A program made the translations under genes and the position numbers. The notes below the pieces were generated by a model. The model saw only the letters and a program-made list of their open reading frames with translations. It searched no databases and was not told the DNA's origin. A stretch of DNA of 64,000 nucleotides, taken from assembly GCF_009753675.1 (NCBI RefSeq), contig NZ_WQLV01000017.1, positions 1 through 64,000 on the forward strand, in the 5' to 3' direction. Of the stretch, positions 29,189-38,547 are shown piece after piece. Every line of letters begins with the position of its first letter. The stretch's first letter is position 1. Source of the DNA: Parasedimentitalea huanghaiensis. Lineage in GTDB: Bacteria > Pseudomonadota > Alphaproteobacteria > Rhodobacterales > Rhodobacteraceae.

Positions 29189-31591
29189 GTGAGCGACAAT
29201 TCAAAATTCCCTCTGAAACGCTTCAGGTTTACCGACTTGAAGACCAAACAGAAAATCATTGCGGTGACCTTGGTTCCGTTGGCGCTGTTTATGGCCATTG
29301 GCGTGTTCATCATGACGAATCTCACTCAAATGGAAGTAAAGTCGGGATGGGTGGAACACACGCAAAAGGTATTGGGGCAGTCAAATGCGATTGTTGCATC
29401 GGCTGTTGATATGGAAACGGGTTTGCGTGGGTACTTGCTTGCCGGACGAGAAGAGTTTTTGGAGCCCTACAACGCGGGGCAGGACAGCGCCTATCAGGCG
29501 CTGGCGGAACTGGCAGTGACTGTCAGCGACAACCCGCCCCAGGTCGATCGCCTGAATGAAGCGGCAGATGTTCTGAAAGAGTGGCAGGTCAACGTGGCCG
29601 ATCCCATGATCGCGCTGCGCCGCGCAATTGGTGATGCGCCATCCATGAATGATATGGCCATCGAGATCAGAAAGGCCAAGGGTAAAACCTATTTCGATGA
29701 GTTCCGGCGGGTGATTGCTGCGTTCATGGGGGCTGAAAACGACCTGCTGGCTGAAAGACAAGCGGTCTCGGCCGAAGTAATGAGTACAGAGTTTGTTGCG
29801 GCAAGTGATGTTAAGGAGGCCGTGAGCCAAGTCGAGGAAGCGTCTCTCATTCTTCACCAGGCCCAGGATCTCTTGGCATCAGCCATTGACATGGAAACTG
29901 GTGCCCGTGGATTCTATCTGGCTGGGGACGAGGCGTTCCTGGAACCCTACAACGTCGGTCAAGAGGCGTTCAAAAATATTCTGACCGAACTAAAGAGCGC
30001 TGTTGAGGGATACCCTGATCAATTGGCACGGCTCGATGAAATCGAAACCATAATTGATACATGGCGTGCAGAAGTAGTCGTGCCGGACATCGCCTTGCGG
30101 AACCAAATTGGCGATGCAAAAACCATGGATGACATGGCCGATCTTGTCGGCGAAGGGAATGGAAAAAAGTACTTTGATGGCTTTCGTGCAATCATGGCTG
30201 CGTTCCATGCGGAAGAACAGGCCCTGATGACGACCCGACAGGCTGAAAACAATCAGACCTCCTCTTCAACTCGCACCATGATCCCGATCGCCATTGCGGC
30301 GGCGATTGCACTCAGTACGGTTGTTTCGTTGTTGATTGGCTCCAAAATAGGTCGGGCCATCAAGATCCTGACGAATTCGATGCGTGACCTTGCTGATGGT
30401 GACAATAGCGTCAGAGTGCAGGGCCAGCGCCGTGGTGACGAAATTGGCCAGATGGCTCGCGCTTTGGAAGTATTTCGTGAATCGCGCATCGCCCTAGAAG
30501 AGGCCGAGCGAAAAGCAGAAGACAAGCAGACAGAGCAGAATGCCGTTGTGCACACCCTGAGTGAACGCCTGTCCAGACTGGCTGAAGGCGAGCTGGATAT
30601 CCAGATACAGGAACGCTTCCCGGAAGATTACGAGTGTCTGCGTCAGGACTTTAACGGTTCGGTTTCAACGCTGCAGGCCATTGTGGAACGTGTGGGTGAT
30701 ACAACGGGTAGCATCAGAAATGGCGCTGAAGAGATCAGCCAGGCGTCGGATGATTTGTCACATCGCACCGAAAGCCAGGCCGCCACGCTTGAGCAAACGG
30801 CTGCTGCCCTGGACGAACTGACGGCTTCGGTCAAGTCATCCGCCGACGGAGCCCGCAGCGTCGAAGCCACCATGAACAAGGCCGGTGACGAGGCCAGAGA
30901 CAGTGGCAAAGTGGTTCAGAACGCGGTGTCGGCAATGACCGAAATCGAAGAGTCTTCGCGCCATATCAGTCAGATCATCTCGGTGATAGATGATATTGCC
31001 TTCCAAACGAACCTGTTGGCCCTGAACGCCGGGGTCGAAGCCGCCCGCGCAGGAGAGGCCGGTCGTGGATTCGCCGTGGTCGCCTCTGAGGTGCGGGCAT
31101 TGGCGCAACGTTCCTCCGATGCAGCGATGGAGATCAAGACCCTGATCGGTGACAGTACGGAACAAGTTGAACGAGGTGTGGATCTGGTGGGTCGAGCCGG
31201 TACAGCCCTGCAAAGTATCGTTGAACAGGTCGGTGAGATTACCAAACAGGTGGCCGGCATTGCCGAAGGTGCGAGCGAGCAGTCGATTGGCTTGAACGAA
31301 ATCAACAGCGGTATGATCCAGTTAGATGAGGTAACCCAGAAAAACGCAGCCATGGTTGAAGAATCTACAGCTGCCAGCCATTTGCTTAAGGCCGACACCA
31401 GCAAATTGACTGAACTTATGTCTCATTTCGGATTGTCCCACAGAGCGACATCATTTGGTGGCACACCGGAGTTGGCGCCGACCGCGCATGGATCCGGTGG
31501 CGATCTAGACGATTGGTCTGATGAGGCCTCGTCGTCAGCGCCTATGGCGGCCACTGGTACCGACCCTCAGGCTCAGTGGCAGGACTTTTAG
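29189..31591 (+). CDS. Methyl-accepting chemotaxis protein with two CHASE3-like sensor repeats (MCP 2)
   Basis: An 800-residue chemoreceptor closely related to MCP 1. TM1 at about 26-48; two CHASE3-like units ([17 protein letters not shown] and DMETGARGFYLAGDEAF); TM2 near 362-385; HAMP (SMRDLADGDNSVRVQGQ); a cytoplasmic MCP hairpin with [20 protein letters not shown] at the tip; C-terminal QWQDF, a putative CheR tether. The GTG start at 29189 follows GAGTAGG. It is bracketed by the true rplQ end and a broken duplicate of that end, which points to insertion or duplication at this site. Ligand unknown. Confidence 0.93.
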   Translation: MSDNSKFPLKRFRFTDLKTKQKIIAVTLVPLALFMAIGVFIMTNLTQMEVKSGWVEHTQKVLGQSNAIVASAVDMETGLRGYLLAGREEFLEPYNAGQDSAYQALAELAVTVSDNPPQVDRLNEAADVLKEWQVNVADPMIALRRAIGDAPSMNDMAIEIRKAKGKTYFDEFRRVIAAFMGAENDLLAERQAVSAEVMSTEFVAASDVKEAVSQVEEASLILHQAQDLLASAIDMETGARGFYLAGDEAFLEPYNVGQEAFKNILTELKSAVEGYPDQLARLDEIETIIDTWRAEVVVPDIALRNQIGDAKTMDDMADLVGEGNGKKYFDGFRAIMAAFHAEEQALMTTRQAENNQTSSSTRTMIPIAIAAAIALSTVVSLLIGSKIGRAIKILTNSMRDLADGDNSVRVQGQRRGDEIGQMARALEVFRESRIALEEAERKAEDKQTEQNAVVHTLSERLSRLAEGELDIQIQERFPEDYECLRQDFNGSVSTLQAIVERVGDTTGSIRNGAEEISQASDDLSHRTESQAATLEQTAAALDELTASVKSSADGARSVEATMNKAGDEARDSGKVVQNAVSAMTEIEESSRHISQIISVIDDIAFQTNLLALNAGVEAARAGEAGRGFAVVASEVRALAQRSSDAAMEIKTLIGDSTEQVERGVDLVGRAGTALQSIVEQVGEITKQVAGIAEGASEQSIGLNEINSGMIQLDEVTQKNAAMVEESTAASHLLKADTSKLTELMSHFGLSHRATSFGGTPELAPTAHGSGGDLDDWSDEASSSAPMAATGTDPQAQWQDF

Positions 31592-31682
31592 GTTCATAAC
31601 AATGCTCTCCCGGGGTGATGGAATTCGTCGCTCTGGGGGGTAGTCGGGTTGTCGAACCAAGAACTGTTCAGTTGGCACAGAG

Positions 31683-31873
31683 GCAAGCGTGTTCTGCAAG
31701 TTCTACGCCAACGCTTTTACGGCCGCCAATGTGGTGGGTTCGCGTCTTGAAGGCTGGTGTCCGTTATGGCGATAAGGCTGCAAATGGCGATCATCGAATT
31801 CGTTGACCGCGATGCCAAAGGCGCAGCCGACAAGGCGCGTGTTGCAGCTGTAGAAGTTGCTGCCGAAGAATAA
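31683..31873 (+). pseudogene. Truncated, frameshifted copy of the rplQ 3' end
   Basis: The last ~89 bases (31785-31873) match rplQ 28940-29034 with about four substitutions and one 6-base deletion of a CCGCGA repeat, down to the same AGAAGTTGCTGCCGAAGAAT and TAA. Further upstream the match continues more loosely to about 31683 (e.g. CGCGTCTTGAAGGCTGGTGT against CGCGTTCTGAAAGCTGGTTT). One extra base near 31780 shifts the frame, and the first two thirds of the gene are missing, so no L17 can be made. Confidence 0.85.
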
Positions 31874-31902
31874 GCCGCCGGATCTTAGATCCTGTGCGTC
31901 GA

Positions 31903-31935
31903 GAGCCCTCGTTCCATCCGGAGCGGGGGCTTTTT
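31903..31935 (+). terminator. Terminator copy after the rplQ fragment
   Basis: AGCCC-T-CG, loop, CG-G-GGGCT then TTTTG. It matches the rplQ terminator at 29061 including the loop bases (GTTCCA, CCGGA), so the duplication covers it. Confidence 0.75.
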
Positions 31936-32011
31936 GTTTGGCTGGCTGTCATGTGTTTCGTTGAGGGCAGCATAGCATGTTTTGTTTCGACGCCATAAAG
32001 GCGACTAATTG

Positions 32012-32407
32012 CTACTTTTCGGTTGGGTCATAGTCATCAAATTCCCATGCAAGGTGCCTAGAAAGTCGCATAGCTGCTTTTGACCAGTCACCTTGCCCAT
32101 GTACACTGACCAGATCCTCAATGGCCTTTCGAATAATGTCTTCATCATACTCATGCACGAACAGGTGGTGAGTGCCAAATGAGGCCTTGTAAAAGGTCGC
32201 GTGCGTTGGGTCCTGCTTTCCACGGGTAACTATATTTTGCGCAAACCATGACGGTGTACAAACTATGGCCGAAAACCGGCTCCATTCCTCGCTTGAGGCC
32301 GGTCCAATTTCAGCCTCTAGAAAGCCGTCAAAGTACCGAACATCTTCGGGGAAGAAATAGGTCATGTGCGTGTCAAACACATGTAGTTTTTTAAGCACAG
32401 CATTCAT
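32012..32407 (-). CDS. Imm8-like immunity protein, without adjacent toxin
   Basis: About 131 residues. The centre, LEAEIGPASSEEWSRFSAIV followed by CTPSWFA, matches the Imm8 immunity family, where an iGp-x-(E)-x-S-F-x-x-x-V-C-T-P-x-W pattern is usual. Cytoplasmic. ATG at 32407 (MNAVLKKLHVF) fits the family start; a GTG at 32449 would add 14 residues, and neither has a good ribosome binding site. No RHS, CDI or other toxin gene is next to it; the nearest toxin-like gene is 26 kb away with a different partner. An orphan immunity gene is the simplest reading. Confidence 0.65.
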   Translation of the reverse strand: MNAVLKKLHVFDTHMTYFFPEDVRYFDGFLEAEIGPASSEEWSRFSAIVCTPSWFAQNIVTRGKQDPTHATFYKASFGTHHLFVHEYDEDIIRKAIEDLVSVHGQGDWSKAAMRLSRHLAWEFDDYDPTEK

Positions 32408-32551
32408 GGGTTTGTTGCGATTTGATGTTCTGGAAAATGCGCCAGTCACATGGCTTTTCTCTACTAAATTAGATGCTCTGAGTTTTGGTTGTCGTTGAGT
32501 GTTCGTCGCTATTAATTGTTAGGAAACACAGTTGCTTTGGGCTTTGGAAGC

Positions 32552-33268
32552 TTAGAAACGGTAGGTCATCCCCGCAATAGGGCCGGACTGCTTAAAGCTA
32601 TAGCTGTTTGTACCACTATCGTTACTGACGCTGATGTGCCGAAATCCAAACCGCCCAACCCATTTGTTACTAAAGGCATAGTCTGCGGTCAAAAGTACCT
32701 GCCAGGTCTCGCGATCTTCCCAGCCGCCGACATCGGCAACAACTGTCCCAGACCATTTATCATTTAGGCTGAATCTAGAACGCAGACCAATCACCGGATC
32801 GGTCCAGTCATCCGACGTGGTGCGGCTGTTGGTGGGCAGAGTGCCTGCCTGTAGCGTCATGGTGGTATTCGTGTCGTACCAGCGCGCACCAGCCAACAAG
32901 TCTGTGCTGACTGTTTCAGTTTCGTGGATCCGGTATGACAAATACCCAGTCAGGATCCGCGTTTTGATAGATGTGTTCAGCCCACTATAGGAAGGACCCG
33001 GCGTTGCGGTGTTAAACCCGATATCGGTCATCATGTAATCGAGCGAAACGCCCCATTGACCGTTTTCGGCGGTGAATGTCCCCATAAAAGTGGCGTCCAG
33101 ATTTTCCAAAGCGTCTGAAAAGCTGAGTGTTGCACTCCGATCACCGATGCTTGTTTCGGTCTCCGCTGCATATAGGTACAGTGCGGCTGAATAACTCCAG
33201 TCCTGAGCATGTGCTGGTGCGCTAGCAACAAATGCCGCCGCGACCAATGGATTGACTATCTGCTTCAC
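32552..33268 (-). CDS. Outer-membrane beta-barrel protein of unknown function
   Basis: 238 residues with a signal peptide ending APAHAQ, then alternating beta-like strands with many aromatic residues, and a terminal Phe in GMTYRF, the classical BAM recognition end. Likely an 8- to 12-strand barrel in the outer membrane. The GTG start at 33268 is chosen because TAGGGGG lies seven bases upstream and the signal peptide begins there. No transport or porin family was recognised. Confidence 0.72.
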   Translation of the reverse strand: MKQIVNPLVAAAFVASAPAHAQDWSYSAALYLYAAETETSIGDRSATLSFSDALENLDATFMGTFTAENGQWGVSLDYMMTDIGFNTATPGPSYSGLNTSIKTRILTGYLSYRIHETETVSTDLLAGARWYDTNTTMTLQAGTLPTNSRTTSDDWTDPVIGLRSRFSLNDKWSGTVVADVGGWEDRETWQVLLTADYAFSNKWVGRFGFRHISVSNDSGTNSYSFKQSGPIAGMTYRF

Positions 33269-33637
33269 TGCAAACCCCCTACCAACTAGGCTTATGGTCG
33301 CGCGGAGTGGGGGTGGTTTCAAGTTATATCTTAAGGTGAAGAGTCTTGGGTGGTATACTGACTGCTGACAACGGTACTCTCCTATCTGGCGCAAAGTCTG
33401 TTTTGTTGGATGGCTTGTAAGGCACCCGATGGGCGCTGCCTCCGGCGGGGATATTTAGGGCTAGATGAAGCCATTGACGGATCAACTTTTGGGATTTCTT
33501 TTTGCAAAAAACTACTCCGGGGTGAATTGGCCTTTGGCCAAGAGGGGCAGCGCCCTTGTCTTTCTTTTGATCGGGCTGCGCTTGCATTTGGCCGGTGCCC
33601 CCCGCATATCCTAGGGACACGCTAACTTGGAGCCAAA
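33269..33637. other. Intergenic region between the barrel gene and the protease gene
   Basis: Divergent promoters are expected. Within it GGGCGCTGCC (33431-33440) and its exact reverse complement GGCAGCGCCC (33546-33555) bound a 125-base segment that contains TCCGGCGGGGATATTTAGGG. No gene was recognised. Confidence 0.5.
33431..33555. repeat. Intergenic element with 10-bp inverted ends
   Basis: Exact 10-bp inverted ends around a 105-base centre without coding potential. The left part has the look of a repeat that I associate with intergenic regions of Rhodobacteraceae, but only one copy is in this window, so the mobile or repeat nature is unproven. Confidence 0.35.
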
Positions 33638-35023
33638 ATGATCCGCGCAACCCTTATTGCCCTCGTTGTAGCCGCCGCAACGCCGTTGACCGCTGAGACA
33701 CGGGTCCCGGTATCTCAGGCCGAAATCAGTCTTGGCTTTGCGCCTTTGGTGAAAGAAGCTGCGCCAGCAGTTGTGAACATCTATACCAAGACCGTCACTC
33801 AGGAACGTCAGCGCACCCCGTTTTCCAACGACCCGTTTTTCGATGAATTTTTCCGGGGGCTTTCCCAGCCACAACAGCGGGTGCAGAACTCGCTGGGGTC
33901 AGGCGTGATCCTTTCAGATGATGGTATAGTGGTGTCAAACTATCATGTGGTGGGCATGGCGACTGAAATCCGTGTGGTGACTACAGATCGGCGCGAGTAT
34001 AATGCCCGCGTCATCCTGTCGGACAAGGCCAGCGATCTGGCGATCCTTCAGTTGGATGGGGCTGAAGACCTTCCTTTCCTGGATCTGCGCAACAGTGATC
34101 AGGTTGAGGTGGGGGAACTGGCACTGGCCATCGGTAATCCCTTTGGTGTCGGGCAAACCGTCAGCAGTGGCATCATTTCCGGTCTGGCCCGTACCGGCAC
34201 CGCTACGGGTGAAGGGTTTGGCTATTACCTGCAAACCGACGCGGCGATCAATCCAGGCAACTCTGGCGGCGCCTTGATTGACGTCAATGGCGATCTGATC
34301 GGCATCAATACCCGAATTCTGAGCCGGTCCGGTGGGTCCAATGGTATTGGGTTTGCCATTCCAGCCAATTTGGTTGGCGAAATTGTCCATCAGGCCCGGA
34401 GCGGAACAGAAGAGTTCCAGCGACCCTGGGCAGGCATGTCGGGGCAGCCCGTAGATGCCGATCTTGCGGCGTCGATGGGGATGGCCTTACCCGAAGGTAT
34501 GGTGATTTCGGATCTGCATTCCGCCAGTCCGTTTGTAGAAGCCGGGTTCAAAGTTGGCGATGTTATTTCCATGGTGGATGGCCAGGTGGTCAATTCGCCT
34601 TCAGAAATGGCCTTTCGCATGTCGGTTGCCGGTATGGGGAGTACGGCTCAGGTCACCCGCCTGCGGGGCACTGAAAAGGACGTCCTCGACGTTCAGATGA
34701 TGGCAGCTCCCAATAGGCCTCCCGCCGCACCAGTCCAGTTGGGCGAGAATACCCCGCTCCCGGGTTTGACGGTGGCGAGAATCAATCCTGAGGTCATTTT
34801 CCGCATGGGGCTGGCTCTCAATGCAGAAGGCATCGTCATCACTGACCCTGGCCAGCACGGTGCACGCGCGGGGCTGCGTCCCGGTGATGTCTTGCTGGCA
34901 ATCAACGGCAATGAGGTGGCTGAGACAACCGAAGTCCCACAGTTTTTAAGTGAGTCCGGTCGACGGTTGAACCTGAACCTGCAACGCGGCGGTCAACGGT
35001 TGAACCTGCGGTTCCGGCTATAA
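33638..35023 (+). CDS. Do/HtrA-family periplasmic serine protease
   Basis: 461 residues: signal peptide (1-20, ends LTAE), trypsin-like protease with the triad His103 (SNYHVVG), Asp133 (ASDLAIL) and Ser209 (NPGNSGGAL), then two PDZ domains (around 270-360 and 380-455). DegP/DegQ-like enzymes degrade or refold damaged envelope proteins. The length is normal for the Do family. It is two bases from rarA, suggesting one transcript. Confidence 0.93.
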   Translation: MIRATLIALVVAAATPLTAETRVPVSQAEISLGFAPLVKEAAPAVVNIYTKTVTQERQRTPFSNDPFFDEFFRGLSQPQQRVQNSLGSGVILSDDGIVVSNYHVVGMATEIRVVTTDRREYNARVILSDKASDLAILQLDGAEDLPFLDLRNSDQVEVGELALAIGNPFGVGQTVSSGIISGLARTGTATGEGFGYYLQTDAAINPGNSGGALIDVNGDLIGINTRILSRSGGSNGIGFAIPANLVGEIVHQARSGTEEFQRPWAGMSGQPVDADLAASMGMALPEGMVISDLHSASPFVEAGFKVGDVISMVDGQVVNSPSEMAFRMSVAGMGSTAQVTRLRGTEKDVLDVQMMAAPNRPPAAPVQLGENTPLPGLTVARINPEVIFRMGLALNAEGIVITDPGQHGARAGLRPGDVLLAINGNEVAETTEVPQFLSESGRRLNLNLQRGGQRLNLRFRL

Positions 35024-35025
35024 CT

Positions 35026-36339
35026 ATGGCAGATCTCTTCGACAGCGGCGCTGCGCAACCTGATCGACCTGAACCCAAGCGGCCCTTGGCCGATCGGCTG
35101 CGGCCCAAAAACCTAGCGCAGGTCATTGGGCAGGAGCAGGTCTTGGGGGCAGAGGCGCCGCTGGGGGTCATGTTGGCCTCTGGTTCACTGTCGTCTTTGA
35201 TATTCTGGGGTCCCCCGGGCGTGGGCAAGACCACCATTGCGCGTTTGCTGGCGGACGAGACAGATCTGCATTTTGTTCAGATCAGCGCGATTTTCAGCGG
35301 TGTTGCTGATCTGAAGAAAGTGTTCGAGGCGGCAAAAATCCGGCGGCAAAACGGGCGCGGAACCCTGTTGTTTGTCGATGAGGTGCACAGGTTCAACAAG
35401 GCTCAGCAAGATGGGTTTCTGCCCCATATGGAAGATGGCACCATCCTGCTTGTTGGGGCCACCACCGAGAACCCCAGCTTTGAGCTCAACGCCGCGCTGC
35501 TCAGCCGGTCGCAAGTTCTGGTGTTGGAACGTCTGTCTTTGGTGGATCTGGAGCTGATGACCCAGCGGGCCGAACAGGAATTGGGTCGCGCATTGCCACT
35601 GGATGCAGATGCGCGTGATGCGTTGCAGGAAATGGCAGATGGGGATGGCCGATCGTTATTGAACCTGATTGAACAGGTCTCCGCGTGGAAGGTGGACAAG
35701 CCGCTGAATCGGGATGCACTGGCAACTCGGTTGATGCGGCGGGCGGCGAAATATGACAAATCGGGTGATGAACATTACAACCTGATTTCCGCTCTGCATA
35801 AATCAGTGCGCGGGTCTGATCCGGATGCGGCGCTGTATTGGTATGCCCGGATGTTGGAGGGGGGCGAAGATCCTCGCTATCTGGCGCGACGGCTGACCCG
35901 GATGGCCGTTGAAGACATTGCGCTAGCTGACCCGCAGGCGCAGGCTGTTTGCCTGCAGGCCTGGGAAACCTATGAACGCCTGGGCAGCCCCGAGGGCGAG
36001 CTGGCTCTGGCGCAGGCTGTTATTTATCTGGCTTTGGCACCCAAAACCAACGCGGGCTACATGGCGTATAACGCAGCCCGCAGGTTGGCAAAGCAGACAG
36101 GCAGCGCCCCGCCCCCTAAACACATCCTGAATGCGCCAACCGGGTTGATGAAGGAACAAGGGTATGGTGAAGGCTACGACTATGATCATAACGCCGAGGA
36201 TGGGTTCTCGGGGCAGAACTATTTTCCCGACGGTGTCAAACATCCGGTTCTGTATCAGCCAGTCGAACGTGGGTTCGAACGTGAGCTGAAGCGGCGAGTG
36301 GAGTTTTTTGCAAAACTGCGCACACAGCGCAACAGCTAG
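35026..36339 (+). CDS. rarA: Replication-associated recombination protein A (AAA+ ATPase)
   Basis: RarA/MgsA acts at stalled replication forks. Walker A is at 62-70 (GPPGVGKTT) and Walker B at 114-120 (LLFVDEV); sensor 1 TTENPSFELN follows. The C-terminal half has the family helical and tetramerisation region. 437 residues, normal. It follows the protease gene by two bases. Confidence 0.94.
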   Translation: MADLFDSGAAQPDRPEPKRPLADRLRPKNLAQVIGQEQVLGAEAPLGVMLASGSLSSLIFWGPPGVGKTTIARLLADETDLHFVQISAIFSGVADLKKVFEAAKIRRQNGRGTLLFVDEVHRFNKAQQDGFLPHMEDGTILLVGATTENPSFELNAALLSRSQVLVLERLSLVDLELMTQRAEQELGRALPLDADARDALQEMADGDGRSLLNLIEQVSAWKVDKPLNRDALATRLMRRAAKYDKSGDEHYNLISALHKSVRGSDPDAALYWYARMLEGGEDPRYLARRLTRMAVEDIALADPQAQAVCLQAWETYERLGSPEGELALAQAVIYLALAPKTNAGYMAYNAARRLAKQTGSAPPPKHILNAPTGLMKEQGYGEGYDYDHNAEDGFSGQNYFPDGVKHPVLYQPVERGFERELKRRVEFFAKLRTQRNS

Positions 36340-36345
36340 CGATGC

Positions 36346-36370
36346 GCTGCGTGCGAGCACACACCCTACG
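36346..36370. repeat. 25-bp palindromic repeat, copy 2
   Basis: GCTGCGTGC-GA-GCACACACC followed by CTACG, 22 of 25 identical to 20627-20651. It lies seven bases after the rarA stop. Confidence 0.65.
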
Positions 36371-36458
36371 TCAGTTGCTGTTGGATCTGTTAAGCCCTGC
36401 GTTTGGTGCAAAGCTGGCAAAACTTGACATCTTGGTCTTCACACGCGAGAGACCGCCA

Positions 36459-36839
36459 ATGTTTTATACAGTGTTACATGTGGCCCTTGGGGGTGCAATT
36501 GGAGCGGCGTGCCGTTATATGGCCGGTCTGGGGATGATCCGGCTGCTGGGCCATCATCCGTTTCCGGTTGCGGTGTTGACGGTGAATGTTGTCGGCTCGT
36601 TCCTGATGGGAGCCTTTGTGGTCTTTGCTGCATATCGCGGCCTGACCCATTTCAGCCCGTTTGTGATGACCGGGCTGTTGGGTGGGTTTACGACGTTTTC
36701 GGCGTTTTCGCTGGAAACCGTCACCCTGATGGAGCGTGGCGCGTTTGGCTATGCTGCACTGTATGTATCGATGTCAGTGATTTTGTCGGTGACGGGATTG
36801 TTTCTTGGCCTGATGGCCGCAAAAGGGGTGCTGGCATGA
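36459..36839 (+). CDS. crcB: Fluoride efflux transporter CrcB
   Basis: A 126-residue Fluc-type fluoride channel, with four helices and antiparallel dimer architecture in the family. GGAIGAACRYMAG, VLTVNVVGSFLMG and GLLGGFTTFSAFSLET are the conserved motifs. ATG at 36459. I looked for a fluoride riboswitch upstream and saw none. ATGA overlap with the following pseudouridine synthase. Confidence 0.94.
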   Translation: MFYTVLHVALGGAIGAACRYMAGLGMIRLLGHHPFPVAVLTVNVVGSFLMGAFVVFAAYRGLTHFSPFVMTGLLGGFTTFSAFSLETVTLMERGAFGYAALYVSMSVILSVTGLFLGLMAAKGVLA

Positions 36840-37879
36840 GTGGCGTTCAAAAAATTATCGTTTCGGACGAGGACACTGACCAGCGGTTAGACAGATGGCT
36901 GCGTCGACTGTTTCCACATGTCAGCCAGGGTCGGATTGAAAAGATGTGTCGCAAGGGCGATTTGCGCGTCGACAGCGGCCGGGTGAAGCCTTCGACACGG
37001 GTTGTTGCTGGGCAGACCGTTCGGGTGCCACCACTGCCGGCTAGTGATCATCGCCCCAACGAAACCCAGCGCCGGATCTCGGATGCGGATATCAAGATGA
37101 TCCAGTCCTGTGTGATCTACCGCGACGACCATGTGATTGCGCTGAACAAGCCACATGGGTTGGCCGTGCAAGGGGGCAGCGGCCAAAGCCGCCACGTTGA
37201 TGGATTGGCCGAAGCACTCAAGTTTGGTTATGAAGAAAAACCCCGTCTTGTGCATCGCTTGGACAAAGATACATCGGGCGTTTTGCTGCTCGCACGTGAT
37301 CGGCTCTCAGCCAAAGCACTGACAGCGGCGTTTCGCCATCGCGAGACACAGAAGATTTACTGGTCAGTGGTTGCTGGGGTTCCGCACCCCAAGCTTGGGA
37401 TGATTAAAACCGGGCTGGTCAAGGCGCATGGGCACGGTCCAGGCGGCGAAGGTGAGAAGATGTACAACATCCACCCGCGCGATATCGAAGACACGCCGGG
37501 CGCCAAGAAGGCAATCACCGATTATGTTGTGCTCGAGGCCGCAGGTAAGCGGGCTGCATGGATGGCGTTGAGCCCTGTCACCGGGCGCACCCACCAGCTG
37601 CGGGCCCATATGGGTGAACTGGGTCATCCGATTGTTGGTGATGGCAAGTACGGTGGATCTGGCCAAGAGAACCTCGGCGATGGCTGGGGGTCGCAACTGG
37701 GTGACGAAATTTCCAAAAAGCTGCACCTGCACGCGCGTAGCATCAAAATCGAACATCCCTCGAACAGGTCAGTTCTGCATATTACTGCGCCACTGCCGCA
37801 ACACATGCAGGACACCTGGGACTATTTTCAGTGGGATCCAAAGGATGTGCCGGAAGATCCGTTTGAGGAGCTGGAATGA
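36836..37879 (+). CDS. RluC/RluD-type 23S rRNA pseudouridine synthase
   Basis: 347 residues: an N-terminal S4 RNA-binding domain (RLDRWLRRLFPHVSQGRIEK) and a RluA-family catalytic domain with the nucleophile Asp143 in HRLDKDTSGVL. Closest to RluC by domain content; the exact uridine cannot be told. It overlaps crcB upstream and the HAD gene downstream by four bases each, so the run is translationally coupled. Confidence 0.93.
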   Translation: MSGVQKIIVSDEDTDQRLDRWLRRLFPHVSQGRIEKMCRKGDLRVDSGRVKPSTRVVAGQTVRVPPLPASDHRPNETQRRISDADIKMIQSCVIYRDDHVIALNKPHGLAVQGGSGQSRHVDGLAEALKFGYEEKPRLVHRLDKDTSGVLLLARDRLSAKALTAAFRHRETQKIYWSVVAGVPHPKLGMIKTGLVKAHGHGPGGEGEKMYNIHPRDIEDTPGAKKAITDYVVLEAAGKRAAWMALSPVTGRTHQLRAHMGELGHPIVGDGKYGGSGQENLGDGWGSQLGDEISKKLHLHARSIKIEHPSNRSVLHITAPLPQHMQDTWDYFQWDPKDVPEDPFEELE

Positions 37880-38544
37880 GTACAGACCTGCGCCTGGTTT
37901 TATTCGATATGGATGGAACTCTGGTGGACAGCCAGGGCGCTATCACCGGCGCCATGGCAGAGGCCTTTGCCGAAGTTGGGCATGTTGCCCCGACGCGCGA
38001 CGCGGTCCTTTCCATCATTGGGCTATCGTTGGATCTGGCGATGGCGGAGCTGGCGCCTGGCGCTGATGGACCTACCCTGGATGCCTTGGTGGAGGGGTAT
38101 AAGTCCTCGTACATGAAGGCGCGTAAGGCTGGCGGTCAGGCGCATTCACCATTGTATCCGGGCACTCTGGAGATGCTGGCAGCGTTGGACGCCGTGCCGG
38201 AGTACCTGTTGGGGGTGGCCACTGGAAAGTCTCAACGTGGGTTGGATGCGGTGGTCGCTGCACATGAGTTGACCAGCTTTGTGACCCGGCAGTCTGCTGA
38301 CCACCACCCGTCGAAACCGCATCCTTCTATGGTTTTGACGGCCATGGCGGAAACAGGGGTCGCGCCGGAGCACACCGTGATGATTGGCGACACCAGTTAT
38401 GACATCGACATGGGCCGTACCGCCGGGGTTCATACCATTGCTGTTGACTGGGGGTATCACCCTGCTGACCAGCTGAATGCCGATTACACTATCAACAGCT
38501 TTGCCGAACTGGCACCGCTTTTACATAGACTTTGGAAGGCCTGA
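37876..38544 (+). CDS. HAD-IA family hydrolase (phosphoglycolate phosphatase-like)
   Basis: 222 residues with HAD motif I FDMDGTLVDS (Asp11 nucleophile, Asp13), motif II near VATGKSQRGL, a conserved Lys in HPSKPHPSM and motif IV MIGDTSYDIDMG. Gph-like phosphatases fit but substrate is not proven. Overlaps the upstream gene by four bases; three bases from the ATP12 gene. Confidence 0.9.
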   Translation: MSTDLRLVLFDMDGTLVDSQGAITGAMAEAFAEVGHVAPTRDAVLSIIGLSLDLAMAELAPGADGPTLDALVEGYKSSYMKARKAGGQAHSPLYPGTLEMLAALDAVPEYLLGVATGKSQRGLDAVVAAHELTSFVTRQSADHHPSKPHPSMVLTAMAETGVAPEHTVMIGDTSYDIDMGRTAGVHTIAVDWGYHPADQLNADYTINSFAELAPLLHRLWKA

Positions 38545-38547
38545 ACC

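Noticed and set aside
36370-36458. Fluoride riboswitch before crcB
   Set aside because: No conserved pseudoknot bases were found in the short upstream gap.
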